A stretch of 36,952 nucleotides of DNA from Daejeonella sp. (GTDB lineage: Bacteria > Bacteroidota > Bacteroidia > Sphingobacteriales > Sphingobacteriaceae): assembly GCF_030684675.1 (NCBI RefSeq), contig NZ_JAUXXZ010000034.1, forward strand, positions 1 to 36,952, written 5' to 3'. The position numbers and the translations under genes are program-made. Shown one piece after another: positions 27,196 through 35,435 of the stretch. The notes under the pieces were generated by a model. The model made no database searches. It saw only the letters and a program-made list of their open reading frames with translations, and had not been told where the DNA came from. Position 1 is the stretch's first letter; every line of letters starts with the position of its first letter.

Positions 27196-27867
27196 TTAAT
27201 TCAACAGTACCCACAGGTGGGTTAAATTAATAACACCACTTTTCCTGCGTGCAATAGATTTTAAAAAGCAAAATTCAGTATTAGATTCAGATTCTGACAA
27301 GGCCTCGTCTTTATTCCAATTTTTATCAATTTCAGATAAAATCTTAAGCCAATTATTAATTTCTTTAATCCAATAACTTGAATTTTCTTTCTCAATAAAT
27401 CCAAGTAAACCACATTCATATAGACCTTTACCATGTTTTTCGGTTTTGTACCTTTCTATTCCTCCATTATTTTTTTCTCCAATAACATATTCTTTTTCTC
27501 TTGACTTTTCAGGAGAAGGTAAACGCTTACTTTCAACCGAAAAAAATGAAGTAGTTGAAACATTTTGTTCATTAGGATAAAAATAAAAATCCGAAAAACC
27601 TTTACTTTGATTGGTGATGTCTCGGTATTGCCCATTAATGTTAAATGGATAATCATAATTTCTTATTAGAATTTGAGCCTGCTCTATGTAAATCTGTGTA
27701 AAATCGTCTTCATTTAGTTTTCTTTTTTTGTAGAAATCAGAAACTAAATACGTTTTGAAATGAGGTACTGTTTGCTTCATTAGTTTACTAATAAGCAAAA
27801 CGACATTAGCATTTGAAATACTGATTAGAGGTTGATATTTATTCGATAAGTTTTCCTCTGCTATCAT
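27196..27867 (-). CDS. PD-(D/E)XK-like probable restriction endonuclease
   Basis: A 223-residue protein that I assign only by pattern. Asp93 (in KGFSDFYFY) followed 19 residues later by Glu112-x-Lys114 (VESKRLP) fits the D-ExK core of PD-(D/E)XK nucleases, and Glu62 in the preceding helix could be the extra acidic ligand. A GGIERY/HGKGLYECGLLGFI stretch (135-157) and an LTHLW C-terminus recall other defence nucleases. It starts inside the last codon of the methyltransferase gene (ATGA overlap), preceded by a clear AGGAG, so the two proteins are made together. The base composition is much more AT-rich than flanking genes, suggesting horizontal transfer. A non-nuclease accessory protein is the alternative. 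Confidence 0.68.
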   Translation of the reverse strand: MIAEENLSNKYQPLISISNANVVLLISKLMKQTVPHFKTYLVSDFYKKRKLNEDDFTQIYIEQAQILIRNYDYPFNINGQYRDITNQSKGFSDFYFYPNEQNVSTTSFFSVESKRLPSPEKSREKEYVIGEKNNGGIERYKTEKHGKGLYECGLLGFIEKENSSYWIKEINNWLKILSEIDKNWNKDEALSESESNTEFCFLKSIARRKSGVINLTHLWVLLN

Positions 27868-30785
27868 TCTCCTATTAAATTAGAAAAGTCAGAGAAACAT
27901 TTATCCGCATCACGATAAGCAGTTAAAGAAAGCCAATATCTGTACTGGTTGGGTTTAACAAAAACAATCGTATTTTTTTGAGGATATAACTTGATTATTC
28001 TATTTACCGATAAATGTGCAGAAATTTGATTGTTTGTAAGTCCATCAATGTTTAATTCAGATAAGTCTTTAGCAAATTTCGTCTCTATATCTTCGCTGTC
28101 GTATTTAAATACGGTTGCAATTAATGAATTTTCAAGTTGGATCACATCACTTAACCTAAATTTACGTTTATTATCATCATAGATGACGTTTAAGGCTCTG
28201 GAAAATTCCGTTCCATAATTTGATATAACAGAATTAAATTTATTTATTTTAATAGCTTCCAAAGCTTTTGATTTTTCTCCGTAAATAAAGAAATTCTGTT
28301 GAAATTCTATGCTATCATTGATTACATTTAATTCAAAGTCAGAGAATGAAAAAATATTTTCAATAAATGGAATATTCTTCAAATCTTTTAAAAGAAACGT
28401 GTTATTTCTATTTATTAGTGTTTCAGAGCTTGTTGCTAAAAAATAGAATTTGTAAAAAGAGTAGTATTTTTCAAAGGAATTATATATTCTCTTCAGAAAT
28501 TCATTGTCATCTTGTAATGACTTGATAGATACCAATCTTCTCTTAAATGAGAAGGATTTATCGTTCAAGAAAATTGGAAATCTTTTCTCTCCAATGTTTT
28601 CCCATATAATTAGATTAGGGGCTAAAAAAACTCTTTCTGGCGGGACTTTTGAAAATTTCATTTTTCTATCTATCTCCACAAGTAAATCATAGTTTATATC
28701 TTCTTCGTCTATTCCTTCAGTTGGCAAAAAAGGAATATCATACATATAATCAGGAGATAAATTTTGTTTACTTCCTATTTCAATACCCTCTTCGATCAGG
28801 CTGTCGTTATTTAATAAAACAGTTTGTAGTGTTGAAAGTGTCTGTACTTTATCTATAAGATTTCGTATTCTTCCTCCACCAAGTAAATTGTTCTTCCAAA
28901 CAAACTCGTTATTTATTGTTGTTTGTCGGTTTACAAAATGTAAATCATAATCATCTATTTCAAAAACAATTCTTTCTTTAGTTGCTTTAGTTCTCCTAAA
29001 AGTTAAGTGTAAAATGTTCTTGTTAAAATCAGGTTTCTCATTTTTGATAAAGATTGCAGCTGAACCCACTCTTGCTCCATTATCCCAAAGCGATTTTCCT
29101 TCCGCTAAAGCTGTAAAATCTAAGACCTGAACAACATTGAAATTTGAAAACAAGGCCTTTTTGTAATCATTAGAGGTGCTATTATACAACAAGCCTGATG
29201 ACTTAATAATCAAACAAACCAATCCGTTCTCTTTTAGAAAACTAAAAGATTCCGAAAGGAATTTCAAAGCAATTTGCCCTTGCGGTATTTTTACTTTTTT
29301 GTTTTCTAAATTCCAAAAATTGGTATAATTTGAAATTGCCCCCCTTACAAACGGTGGATTTCCAATTACTAAATTAAATTTTTTGCATTCAATTGATTTA
29401 CATTCAAAAAAATCCGAATAAATTAAATTTCCTTCAGTTAAATCATCAAATCTTAATTCATTGAGGATTTTTACAGGATTTAACTCATTACATAACGCCA
29501 AACTCAAACTAAAAGAGGCTAACCTTACAGCCTGTTCTTCTTTATCTACTCCATAAATATTTTTTAATAACGACTTTAAAACACGAATATCAGGAGTATT
29601 CATACTGTTTTTGAGCCTCCATATCTGAACCAATCTTTTAAAGGCGATAACTAAGAAAATTCCCGAACCACAAGCCGGGTCTAATATTGTATAACTATTT
29701 AAGTCAATATCATTATACTTTTTCAGTGGAATACACTCATCAACCAATAATTTGGCTAAATGGGACGGCGTATAATACAATCCTTTTTCTTGCTTATCTT
29801 CTCCCAAAAATTCCTCATATAAACGACTAATCAGTTCTACAGGAATTAGTTTAAACTCGAAATATCGCCAATCAGGAAAATCCATTTCAAGCTGTGAAGA
29901 ACCTACAGTCGTTTTATCGGTTGCCAATAAGTCAGCTACACTTGATAAATCTAATGCTTTAAGTTGTTTTTGTTCTTCTATTTCCCACTTAAATACATTT
30001 CCATTAAAATTCTCGTTTAAATCTGAAAGAAGTTCAACAAATTTACCCTGTTGCTTCAATACCTCATTAAAGGTTGATGCATTATTATATTTTTGAAAAT
30101 ATTTTTTTGATAATAATTTATTGCCTTTATTATCAATTCTCTCTTCTAAATACTTTACTAAAATAGCTTGAACAATAATCTTATTAACAATTTCCTTGCG
30201 TGTATTCTTAAACTCTTTTGTTAGTTTATTTGCTACAAAACGAATGTTATCAATCAGTTTATCATAGGCGGAGTTCTGAAACCTAAATCTATTTTTCAGT
30301 TCCTCTTGTTCCCAAAAAATACCACTTTTGATTTTGATAGCAAATTGCTTGTTATATAAGTTATCTACTTTACCAATTAATTTCAGATCCTTTATTAAAT
30401 ACTCCGGTAGGTAATCTTTGGTTATGTGTTTGGTACAATCAATAATTTTTATTTCAGTATTATAAAAAATACAGGCTAAAGGAACTTCACCACTACTCCA
30501 GATTTTTGTTTGAATTTCAGCTATTTCACTTTCCCTTGCTTCCTCAAAACTCCTGTCTGTGAAGTCAAATAAATAAACCTGGGGCTTATAGCTCCCATTG
30601 AGCTGGGTACGCAGATACACAGCAGAGGCAAGGAGTTCACCTGCCTTTTCGATATGAAATTGAATCTGTGGGTCTGGAAGTATATTTTCTTTATGGGTTA
30701 AATATAGGCAATCGTCCTCAAGAGCAAATCCAAGATTTGCTATAACTTCTTGAAAATCAGGGCTATTATTTTTATTGTTGACCAT
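27864..30785 (-). CDS. Large N6-adenine DNA methyltransferase of a restriction-modification system
   Basis: A 973-residue SAM-dependent DNA methyltransferase in the class I gamma layout. Motif X-like GLYYTP (335-340) precedes motif I DPACGSGIFL (369-378), and the catalytic NPPF is at 476-479, with the target-recognition region probably in the C-terminal half (about 640-820). Such proteins methylate the exocyclic amine of adenine. The N-terminal 300 residues resemble the extra domain of Type IIG-like enzymes, but no D-ExK nuclease pattern is evident in it; the nuclease function may lie in the overlapping downstream gene. The coding sequence is markedly AT-rich, as expected for an acquired module. 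No specificity, helicase or BREX genes are present nearby. Confidence 0.85.
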   Translation of the reverse strand: MVNNKNNSPDFQEVIANLGFALEDDCLYLTHKENILPDPQIQFHIEKAGELLASAVYLRTQLNGSYKPQVYLFDFTDRSFEEARESEIAEIQTKIWSSGEVPLACIFYNTEIKIIDCTKHITKDYLPEYLIKDLKLIGKVDNLYNKQFAIKIKSGIFWEQEELKNRFRFQNSAYDKLIDNIRFVANKLTKEFKNTRKEIVNKIIVQAILVKYLEERIDNKGNKLLSKKYFQKYNNASTFNEVLKQQGKFVELLSDLNENFNGNVFKWEIEEQKQLKALDLSSVADLLATDKTTVGSSQLEMDFPDWRYFEFKLIPVELISRLYEEFLGEDKQEKGLYYTPSHLAKLLVDECIPLKKYNDIDLNSYTILDPACGSGIFLVIAFKRLVQIWRLKNSMNTPDIRVLKSLLKNIYGVDKEEQAVRLASFSLSLALCNELNPVKILNELRFDDLTEGNLIYSDFFECKSIECKKFNLVIGNPPFVRGAISNYTNFWNLENKKVKIPQGQIALKFLSESFSFLKENGLVCLIIKSSGLLYNSTSNDYKKALFSNFNVVQVLDFTALAEGKSLWDNGARVGSAAIFIKNEKPDFNKNILHLTFRRTKATKERIVFEIDDYDLHFVNRQTTINNEFVWKNNLLGGGRIRNLIDKVQTLSTLQTVLLNNDSLIEEGIEIGSKQNLSPDYMYDIPFLPTEGIDEEDINYDLLVEIDRKMKFSKVPPERVFLAPNLIIWENIGEKRFPIFLNDKSFSFKRRLVSIKSLQDDNEFLKRIYNSFEKYYSFYKFYFLATSSETLINRNNTFLLKDLKNIPFIENIFSFSDFELNVINDSIEFQQNFFIYGEKSKALEAIKINKFNSVISNYGTEFSRALNVIYDDNKRKFRLSDVIQLENSLIATVFKYDSEDIETKFAKDLSELNIDGLTNNQISAHLSVNRIIKLYPQKNTIVFVKPNQYRYWLSLTAYRDADKCFSDFSNLIGE

Positions 30786-30925
30786 TTTGGTATTAACCCA
30801 TGAAGGTAAGAAAATCTTTGTCTTGTTATCTGGTTAGATTTACTTTCTTTACTTTCTCATTCGCAAAAGTCTGTTGTTTTTCTCGTATAGTTCAAGTAGA
30901 AAAAATCATTCGAGTAAGCTCATAG

Positions 30926-30945
30926 TAACTGGTTACAGCCAGTTA
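30926..30945. promoter_or_regulatory. Palindrome upstream of the methyltransferase gene
   Basis: TAACTGG (30926-30932) and CCAGTTA (30939-30945) form a perfect 7-bp inverted repeat with a 6-base spacer, about 140 bases before the methyltransferase start. It could be an operator for a transcription factor or a hairpin in the leader. It is also the only evident structure in the 242-base gap 30786-31027. Confidence 0.4.
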
Positions 30946-31027
30946 TGTCATTATTTACCTCTTTATATGGTTTTATGGTATAGGCATTGTCTATTCAATC
31001 CTCAAATCCTAATATGTAAACTTCAGA

Positions 31028-31666
31028 TTAGATCTTAATTTTACCCAAATATAAGCTGTCAGACTGCCGGCTTCTGTCGGCAGCAACGAAGGCCATATAC
31101 AAATGAATTACAGATCCGGGTTTAAACTCTAAAGGTAAAGTTAGTTGATCAGTACCCACTTTTCTGAATTGTCCGATAAGCTTATAAAAAGCCCTTTCAG
31201 CTTCGATATTATAGGCAAGCAGCATGACCTGATCATGATCAAATGATTGATCAAATCCTTCGGGATTCCAGGTAAAAGTTAACTCTTTGGGGCCGCTTAA
31301 ATTAAATGCTGTATGTTCAGACATTGGAAGTTCTCCGTAACTAACTTTCACCAATGCAGGATCGATAACAATAGTATTATCAACTACGTTCAATACATTT
31401 TTTAGCAAATATGATTTGGCAGACACAAAACCTTCGGATCGCTCACTGTATCCTTTAAAGCCTACACGCACGAAACTAAGCAATGGTTTAAGCCATACCT
31501 GAGCGGCTGCGAATTTACGACGGTTTAGTGCTTCTTTCTGACTAATTACCCTTGTTCGATTTTTGTATGGCCCCTTTAAATAAGGTATTCCATTTCTTGA
31601 GGATCCAATAACTGTACCTACTTTTCCTATGACAGGACCTAAAAGACCATTAATTAATCTGCCCAT
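31028..31666 (-). CDS. DUF6266-like protein
   Basis: A 212-residue protein without signal peptide. The N-terminus MGRLINGLLGPVIGKVGTVIGSSRNGIPYLKGPYKNRT, followed by ALNRRKFAAAQVWLKPLLSFVRVGF, is the hallmark of a family abundant in Pedobacter and relatives, which I believe is DUF6266; several copies per genome are common. The rest is predicted beta-rich. Function is unknown. Repeated copies and phage-like or secreted-protein-like N-termini have led to no agreed role. It lies between the restriction-modification cassette and the 11-bp repeat array, and is not clearly part of an operon. Confidence 0.75.
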   Translation of the reverse strand: MGRLINGLLGPVIGKVGTVIGSSRNGIPYLKGPYKNRTRVISQKEALNRRKFAAAQVWLKPLLSFVRVGFKGYSERSEGFVSAKSYLLKNVLNVVDNTIVIDPALVKVSYGELPMSEHTAFNLSGPKELTFTWNPEGFDQSFDHDQVMLLAYNIEAERAFYKLIGQFRKVGTDQLTLPLEFKPGSVIHLYMAFVAADRSRQSDSLYLGKIKI

Positions 31667-31776
31667 AACAAAAAGATAATGTATTGAAAATAAGAAGATT
31701 GACGTTAAATTGCAAATAAAAATATAATAAATTATAGGTTAAACAATAATAAATAACAGATTTCAGCTGAGTTCTA

Positions 31777-31831
31777 TCCCTACTTGATCCCTACTTGATC
31801 CCTGTTTGATCCCTGTTTGATCCGTGTTTTA
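31777..31831. repeat. 11-bp tandem repeat array (five units)
   Basis: Five head-to-tail 11-base units: TCCCTACTTGA twice (31777-31798), TCCCTGTTTGA twice (31799-31820), and a degenerate TCCGTGTTTTA (31821-31831). It is non-coding, between the DUF6266-like start and the rplT terminator. The pairwise sequence types suggest duplication of a two-unit or stepwise expansion. Confidence 0.9.
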
Positions 31832-31850
31832 TATTGAGAAGGAGCAACAA

Positions 31851-31875
31851 AAAAGGGAGCACGAGGCTCCCTTTT
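31851..31875 (-). terminator. Rho-independent terminator of the thrS-infC-rpmI-rplT operon
   Basis: AAAAGGGAGC (31851-31860) pairs with GCTCCCTTTT (31866-31875) around a 5-base loop. On the minus strand this is a G+C-rich 10-bp stem followed by U-rich sequence, 24 bases after the rplT stop. Confidence 0.9.
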
Positions 31876-31899
31876 CTTACTTATAATAATAATAATGAT

Positions 31900-32244
31900 C
31901 TATTTTACAGTATCAACCACAGCTTTAAACGCTTCAGGATGGTTCATAGCCAAATCAGCTAATACTTTACGGTTTAACCCGTTTCCTTTTGCAGTTAATT
32001 TACCCATTAATACAGAATAAGATAGTCCATGCTGACGTGCACCAGCGTTAATACGCTGAATCCACAAAGCTCTGAATTCTCTTTTCTTGGTTTTACGGTC
32101 ACGGTAAGCATATTGCAAACCTTTTTCGACTGTATTCTTAGCAACGGTAAAAACCTTGCTTCTTGATCCCCAATAGCCTTTGGCTAAATCTAAGACCTTC
32201 TTTCTTCTTCTTCTTGACGCTACTGCGTTAACCGAACGTGGCAT
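31900..32244 (-). CDS. rplT: 50S ribosomal protein L20
   Basis: A 114-residue L20. The N-terminal [34 protein letters not shown] and the middle [33 protein letters not shown] are invariant in the family. L20 binds 23S rRNA early in large-subunit assembly and, in other bacteria, represses its own operon by binding a leader mRNA structure. It is the last gene of the infC-rpmI-rplT cluster and ends before the terminator at 31851-31875. The 77-base spacer after rpmI has weak pairing (AACC/GGTT) but no clear L20 operator could be recognised. Confidence 0.97.
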   Translation of the reverse strand: MPRSVNAVASRRRRKKVLDLAKGYWGSRSKVFTVAKNTVEKGLQYAYRDRKTKKREFRALWIQRINAGARQHGLSYSVLMGKLTAKGNGLNRKVLADLAMNHPEAFKAVVDTVK

Positions 32245-32321
32245 GTTGTGTTGTTTTTTGGTAAGCGGTGTTCCAATTAAGAAACTTTAAAACCTGATAC
32301 CTGGTTAAATTAATTTGTTAA

Positions 32322-32522
32322 TTATTTGCCGATTGTAAGCATACGTTTTACGTTGCCCATATCTGCGTCAGAAACTAAACTTGTCTGACCTAAAGCGCGC
32401 TTACGCTTGTTGCTCATCTTGGTTAAGATGTGGCTCTTGAAAGCGTTCTTTCTTTTGATTTTGCCTGTTCCAGTAAGCTTAAAACGCTTTTTTGCACTGG
32501 AGCACGTTTTCATTTTTGGCAT
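32322..32522 (-). CDS. rpmI: 50S ribosomal protein L35
   Basis: A 66-residue very basic L35. [42 protein letters not shown] is the standard L35 N-terminus, with [10 protein letters not shown] and H-LTKxSxKRKR. It is a structural component of the large subunit. It sits between infC and rplT in the universal order; the 105-base infC-rpmI spacer carries a hairpin and a repeat element. Start ATG at 32522. Confidence 0.97.
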   Translation of the reverse strand: MPKMKTCSSAKKRFKLTGTGKIKRKNAFKSHILTKMSNKRKRALGQTSLVSDADMGNVKRMLTIGK

Positions 32523-32540
32523 AACTCTATTATATTTATT

Positions 32541-32628
32541 ATTTGTCTATTATTCTATTTGTCTATTTGTCAATTGCGATGTGCCCTAATGGACAAATCA
32601 ATAAATCCGATTTTATCGGATGACAAAT
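32541..32628. repeat. Repeat/hairpin region in the infC-rpmI spacer
   Basis: Two features share the spacer. ATCCGAT (32605-32611) and ATCGGAT (32615-32621) form a 7-bp hairpin with a 3-base loop directly after the infC stop. The part near rpmI repeats TATTTGTC-type units (32541-32574), and GTCTATTTGTCAAT at 32561-32574 is identical to the arm of the scoA-scoB element at 11940-11953. Short complementary GACAAAT copies are at 32592-32598 and 32622-32628. Confidence 0.65.
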
Positions 32629-33200
32629 TATTTTTTTCCTGCATGCTTTGGAGCTACGGTAAGGAACATACGCTTACCTTCTAATTTAGGTAGTTGTTCT
32701 ACTTTACCAACATCCTCCAAAGCCTGAGCAAATTTTAATAAAAGGATTTCTCCCTGCTCTTTGTAAACAATTGCACGGCCTTTGAAATGAACATAAGCAC
32801 GTACCTTTTCTCCATTTTCAAGGAAGCCAATCGCATGTTTCAGTTTGAACTGAAAATCATGATCATTGGTATTAGGTCCAAAACGAATCTCTTTAATGAC
32901 CGTTTGTTTTGCGTTGGACTTAATTTCCTTCATTTTTTTCTTCTGCTCGTAGATAAACTTGTTGTAATCAACAATTTTACATACAGGCGGAACTGCATTC
33001 GGGGAAATCTCAACAAGGTCAAGATCCTGTTCAATAGCCATAGCTAAGGCTTCTCTGAACGGATATATACCAGTTTCCACGTTATCACCAGTTAAACGCA
33101 CTTCAGGCGCTCTGATCAAATCATTGATCTTATGTTCTGCTTCTTTCTTTTTAAACGGAGGTCGTGGTCCCCTGTTAAAGCCTGGTCTTCCTAATGCCAA
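32628..33200 (-). CDS. infC: Translation initiation factor IF-3, UUG start
   Basis: A 190-residue IF-3, which binds the 30S subunit, prevents 50S joining and checks start-codon identity. The N-domain begins [33 protein letters not shown] and includes [28 protein letters not shown]; the C-domain starts near residue 105 ([23 protein letters not shown]) and has [18 protein letters not shown]. The start must be TTG at 33200, because the upstream in-frame codons AAT, TAT, AAA and GAA end in the thrS stop TAA only 12 bases before. Thus infC lies in the thrS frame and is initiated by a non-AUG codon, as infC is in many bacteria. Confidence 0.96.
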   Translation of the reverse strand: MALGRPGFNRGPRPPFKKKEAEHKINDLIRAPEVRLTGDNVETGIYPFREALAMAIEQDLDLVEISPNAVPPVCKIVDYNKFIYEQKKKMKEIKSNAKQTVIKEIRFGPNTNDHDFQFKLKHAIGFLENGEKVRAYVHFKGRAIVYKEQGEILLLKFAQALEDVGKVEQLPKLEGKRMFLTVAPKHAGKK

Positions 33201-33212
33201 ATTATATTTTTC

Positions 33213-35138
33213 TTAAATTGTAATTTCTTTAACTAACTGATTACTAAACTCTTCAATCTTCATACTACCTGCATCTCCCTGTCCATGTCTTCTAACAGAA
33301 ACCATGCCGTCATTCATTTCCTTCTCACCAATGATGAGCATGTATGGAATCTTTTTCACTTCCGCATCTCTTATTTTGCGGCCAATCTTCTCGTCACGAG
33401 AGTCAATCAAGCCGCGAATATCGGAATTATTAAGCGATTCTAAAACTTTTTTTGCATAATCCTCATATTTTTCAGAGATAGGAAGAACGATGAATTGCTC
33501 GGGAGTTAACCATAATGGAAATTCTCCGGCACAGTGCTCGATCAATACGGCAACAAAGCGCTCAAGTGAACCGAAAGGTGCCCTGTGTATCATAACCGGG
33601 CGATGTTTCTGATTATCGCTTCCTGTATATTCCAGTTCAAATCGCTCAGGTAAATTATAATCAACCTGAATGGTTCCCAACTGCCACTTTCTTCCCAGTG
33701 CATCTTTCACCATAAAGTCGAGTTTCGGACCATAAAAAGCCGCTTCGCCCAATTCAACAACGGTTGTTAAGCCCTTTTCTTCTGCTGCTTCAATGATAGC
33801 AGATTCGGCCAGCTGCCAGTTCTCATCACTCCCAATATATTTCGCTTTACTTTCAGGATCACGGAGAGAGATTTGGGCAGTATAATTATCAAATCCCAAT
33901 GCCTTGAATACATATAGTACAAGGTCAATCACTTTCTTAAACTCTTCCTTCACCTGATCGGGACGGCAGAATAAATGTGCATCATCCTGTGTAAAGCCAC
34001 GAACACGGGTTAGTCCATGCAATTCGCCACTCTGCTCATATCGGTAAACGGTGCCAAACTCTGCATACCTTACAGGAAGATCCTTGTAGGAACGGGGCTT
34101 AGTTTTGTATATCTCGCAGTGGTGTGGGCAGTTCATCGGTTTTAAAAAGAACTCCTCTCCTTCCTGAGGTGTCTTTATTGGCTGAAATGAATCAGCACCG
34201 TATTTCTCATAATGTCCTGAGGTGATATAAAGGTTCTTATGGCCAATATGCGGAGTAATTACCTGCTCATAACCTGATTTAACCTGTGCCCGCTGGAGGA
34301 AGTTTACCAGTTTCTCTCTTAATGCAGTTCCTTTTGGAAGCCATAATGGTAAGCCCATACCTACCTTATCTGAAAAAGCAAAAAGCTCTAATTCCTTACC
34401 CAATTTACGGTGGTCACGCTTTTTTGCCTCTTCAATCATGTGAAGATAATCAGTCAGCTCACTTTGCTTTGGATAAGTTACTCCGTAGATACGGGTCAAT
34501 TGCTTTCTGCTCTCATCCCCTCTCCAGTATGCTCCGGCCACATTCATCAACTTTACTGCTTTAATGAATCCTGTATTCGGAATATGGGGTCCGCGGCACA
34601 GATCAGTAAAATTTCCCTGAGTATAAAAAGTAATTGAACCATCACTAAGATCTTTAATCAGATCCAGCTTATATTCATCATCTTTTTCTGTAAAATATTT
34701 AATGGCATCTGCTTTGGAAACCGCTTGCCTTGAGAAATCAGATTTTTGTCTCGCAAGTTCAAGGATCTTATCTTCAATCTGCTTAAAATCATCAGAGGAA
34801 AATTCCCGGTCACCAAAGTCAACATCGTAGTAAAACCCGGTTTCAATTGCCGGACCAATACCAAACTTGGTCCCCGGATATAAGGATTCGAGAGCCTCTG
34901 CCATTAAATGGGCAGACGAATGCCAGAATGTAGCTTTTCCATCCTGATCATTCCAGGTAAGTAATTTTACTGCTGAATCTGACTCAATCGGACGGTTGGA
35001 ATCCCATACTTGCCCGTTAACCTCTGCTGCTAAAACATTTCTGGCTAATCCTTCAGATATTGAAAGTGCGACTTGATGCGCTGTGGTTCCCTGTTCGTAT
35101 TCCCGCACTGAACCATCAGGAAGTGTAATTTTGATCAT
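33213..35138 (-). CDS. thrS: Threonyl-tRNA synthetase
   Basis: A 641-residue class II synthetase. The N-terminal TGS domain (residues 1-60, [24 protein letters not shown]) is followed by the editing domain with [11 protein letters not shown] (about 74-84) and the C-x-GPHIP motif (DLCRGPHIP). The catalytic core has motif 2 [57 protein letters not shown] region, with the zinc-binding Cys in NCPHH, and the anticodon-binding domain begins near residue 540. It heads the thrS-infC-rpmI-rplT operon. Two anticodon-arm-like hairpins in its leader, one over the start codon, suggest autoregulation by the enzyme. Confidence 0.96.
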   Translation of the reverse strand: MIKITLPDGSVREYEQGTTAHQVALSISEGLARNVLAAEVNGQVWDSNRPIESDSAVKLLTWNDQDGKATFWHSSAHLMAEALESLYPGTKFGIGPAIETGFYYDVDFGDREFSSDDFKQIEDKILELARQKSDFSRQAVSKADAIKYFTEKDDEYKLDLIKDLSDGSITFYTQGNFTDLCRGPHIPNTGFIKAVKLMNVAGAYWRGDESRKQLTRIYGVTYPKQSELTDYLHMIEEAKKRDHRKLGKELELFAFSDKVGMGLPLWLPKGTALREKLVNFLQRAQVKSGYEQVITPHIGHKNLYITSGHYEKYGADSFQPIKTPQEGEEFFLKPMNCPHHCEIYKTKPRSYKDLPVRYAEFGTVYRYEQSGELHGLTRVRGFTQDDAHLFCRPDQVKEEFKKVIDLVLYVFKALGFDNYTAQISLRDPESKAKYIGSDENWQLAESAIIEAAEEKGLTTVVELGEAAFYGPKLDFMVKDALGRKWQLGTIQVDYNLPERFELEYTGSDNQKHRPVMIHRAPFGSLERFVAVLIEHCAGEFPLWLTPEQFIVLPISEKYEDYAKKVLESLNNSDIRGLIDSRDEKIGRKIRDAEVKKIPYMLIIGEKEMNDGMVSVRRHGQGDAGSMKIEEFSNQLVKEITI

Positions 35139-35150
35139 CTACAAAATGAT
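35133..35150 (-). promoter_or_regulatory. Start-codon hairpin of thrS resembling a tRNA-Thr anticodon arm
   Basis: On the minus strand AUCAU, loop UUUGUAG, AUGAU (then C) forms a 5-bp stem with a 7-nt loop. The loop positions correspond to tRNA positions 32-38, giving U33, anticodon UGU at 34-36 and A37, i.e. the threonine ACA-reading anticodon. The thrS AUG (35138-35136) is the first three bases of the 3' stem. Binding of ThrRS here would block initiation. Confidence 0.7.
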
Positions 35151-35179
35151 TTATATGTTATAATTTAAAATATTCAAAT

Positions 35180-35198
35180 GATCACCTACAAAGTGATC
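35180..35198 (-). promoter_or_regulatory. Upstream thrS leader hairpin resembling a tRNA-Thr anticodon arm
   Basis: On the minus strand GAUCAC, loop UUUGUAG, GUGAUC forms a 6-bp stem with exactly the same 7-nt loop as the start-codon hairpin. The two hairpins are a direct repeat (16 of 18 bases identical), and the two differences are a paired change of the loop-closing C-G to U-A. They are separated by 29 mostly A/U bases expected to be single-stranded. Confidence 0.7.
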
Positions 35199-35364
35199 TT
35201 CAATTCAAGAGCAAAAATAGGATAATTTGGGTAATTTTTCATGTAGAGACAAATGTTTGAGCAAGGTAAATAGCTGATAACATAGGTATATCTCATTTAG
35301 GTAAATATAATACAGCAATTGCCTGTCCCGTTTATAGTCGCACCGCTGAATAGCCCGGAGCTAA

Positions 35365-35381
35365 AGTGGCTGTTGCACAAC
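35365..35381 (+). repeat. Left terminal inverted repeat of the IS1182-family element
   Basis: AGTGGCTGTTGCACAAC; 14 of 17 positions agree with the reverse complement of the right terminus. Confidence 0.8.
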
Positions 35382-35435
35382 TGAGATATTTAAAAATAAA
35401 TTTATCTATGTCATTGATTATTAATATCTTAATGC

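Noticed and set aside
27864-30785. BREX PglX or DISARM methyltransferase.
   Set aside because: No PglZ, BrxC, helicase or phospholipase D-type genes on either side; only one partner gene is present.
31777-31831. CRISPR array.
   Set aside because: Units are contiguous 11-mers with no spacers and no cas genes nearby.
32245-32321. L20 autoregulatory leader in the rpmI-rplT spacer.
   Set aside because: Only a 4-bp AACC/GGTT pairing is visible, too weak to support the known L20-binding structure.
35133-35198. T-box riboswitch controlling thrS.
   Set aside because: No T-box consensus, specifier internal loop or terminator/antiterminator pair; T-boxes pair with tRNA, whereas these loops imitate it.
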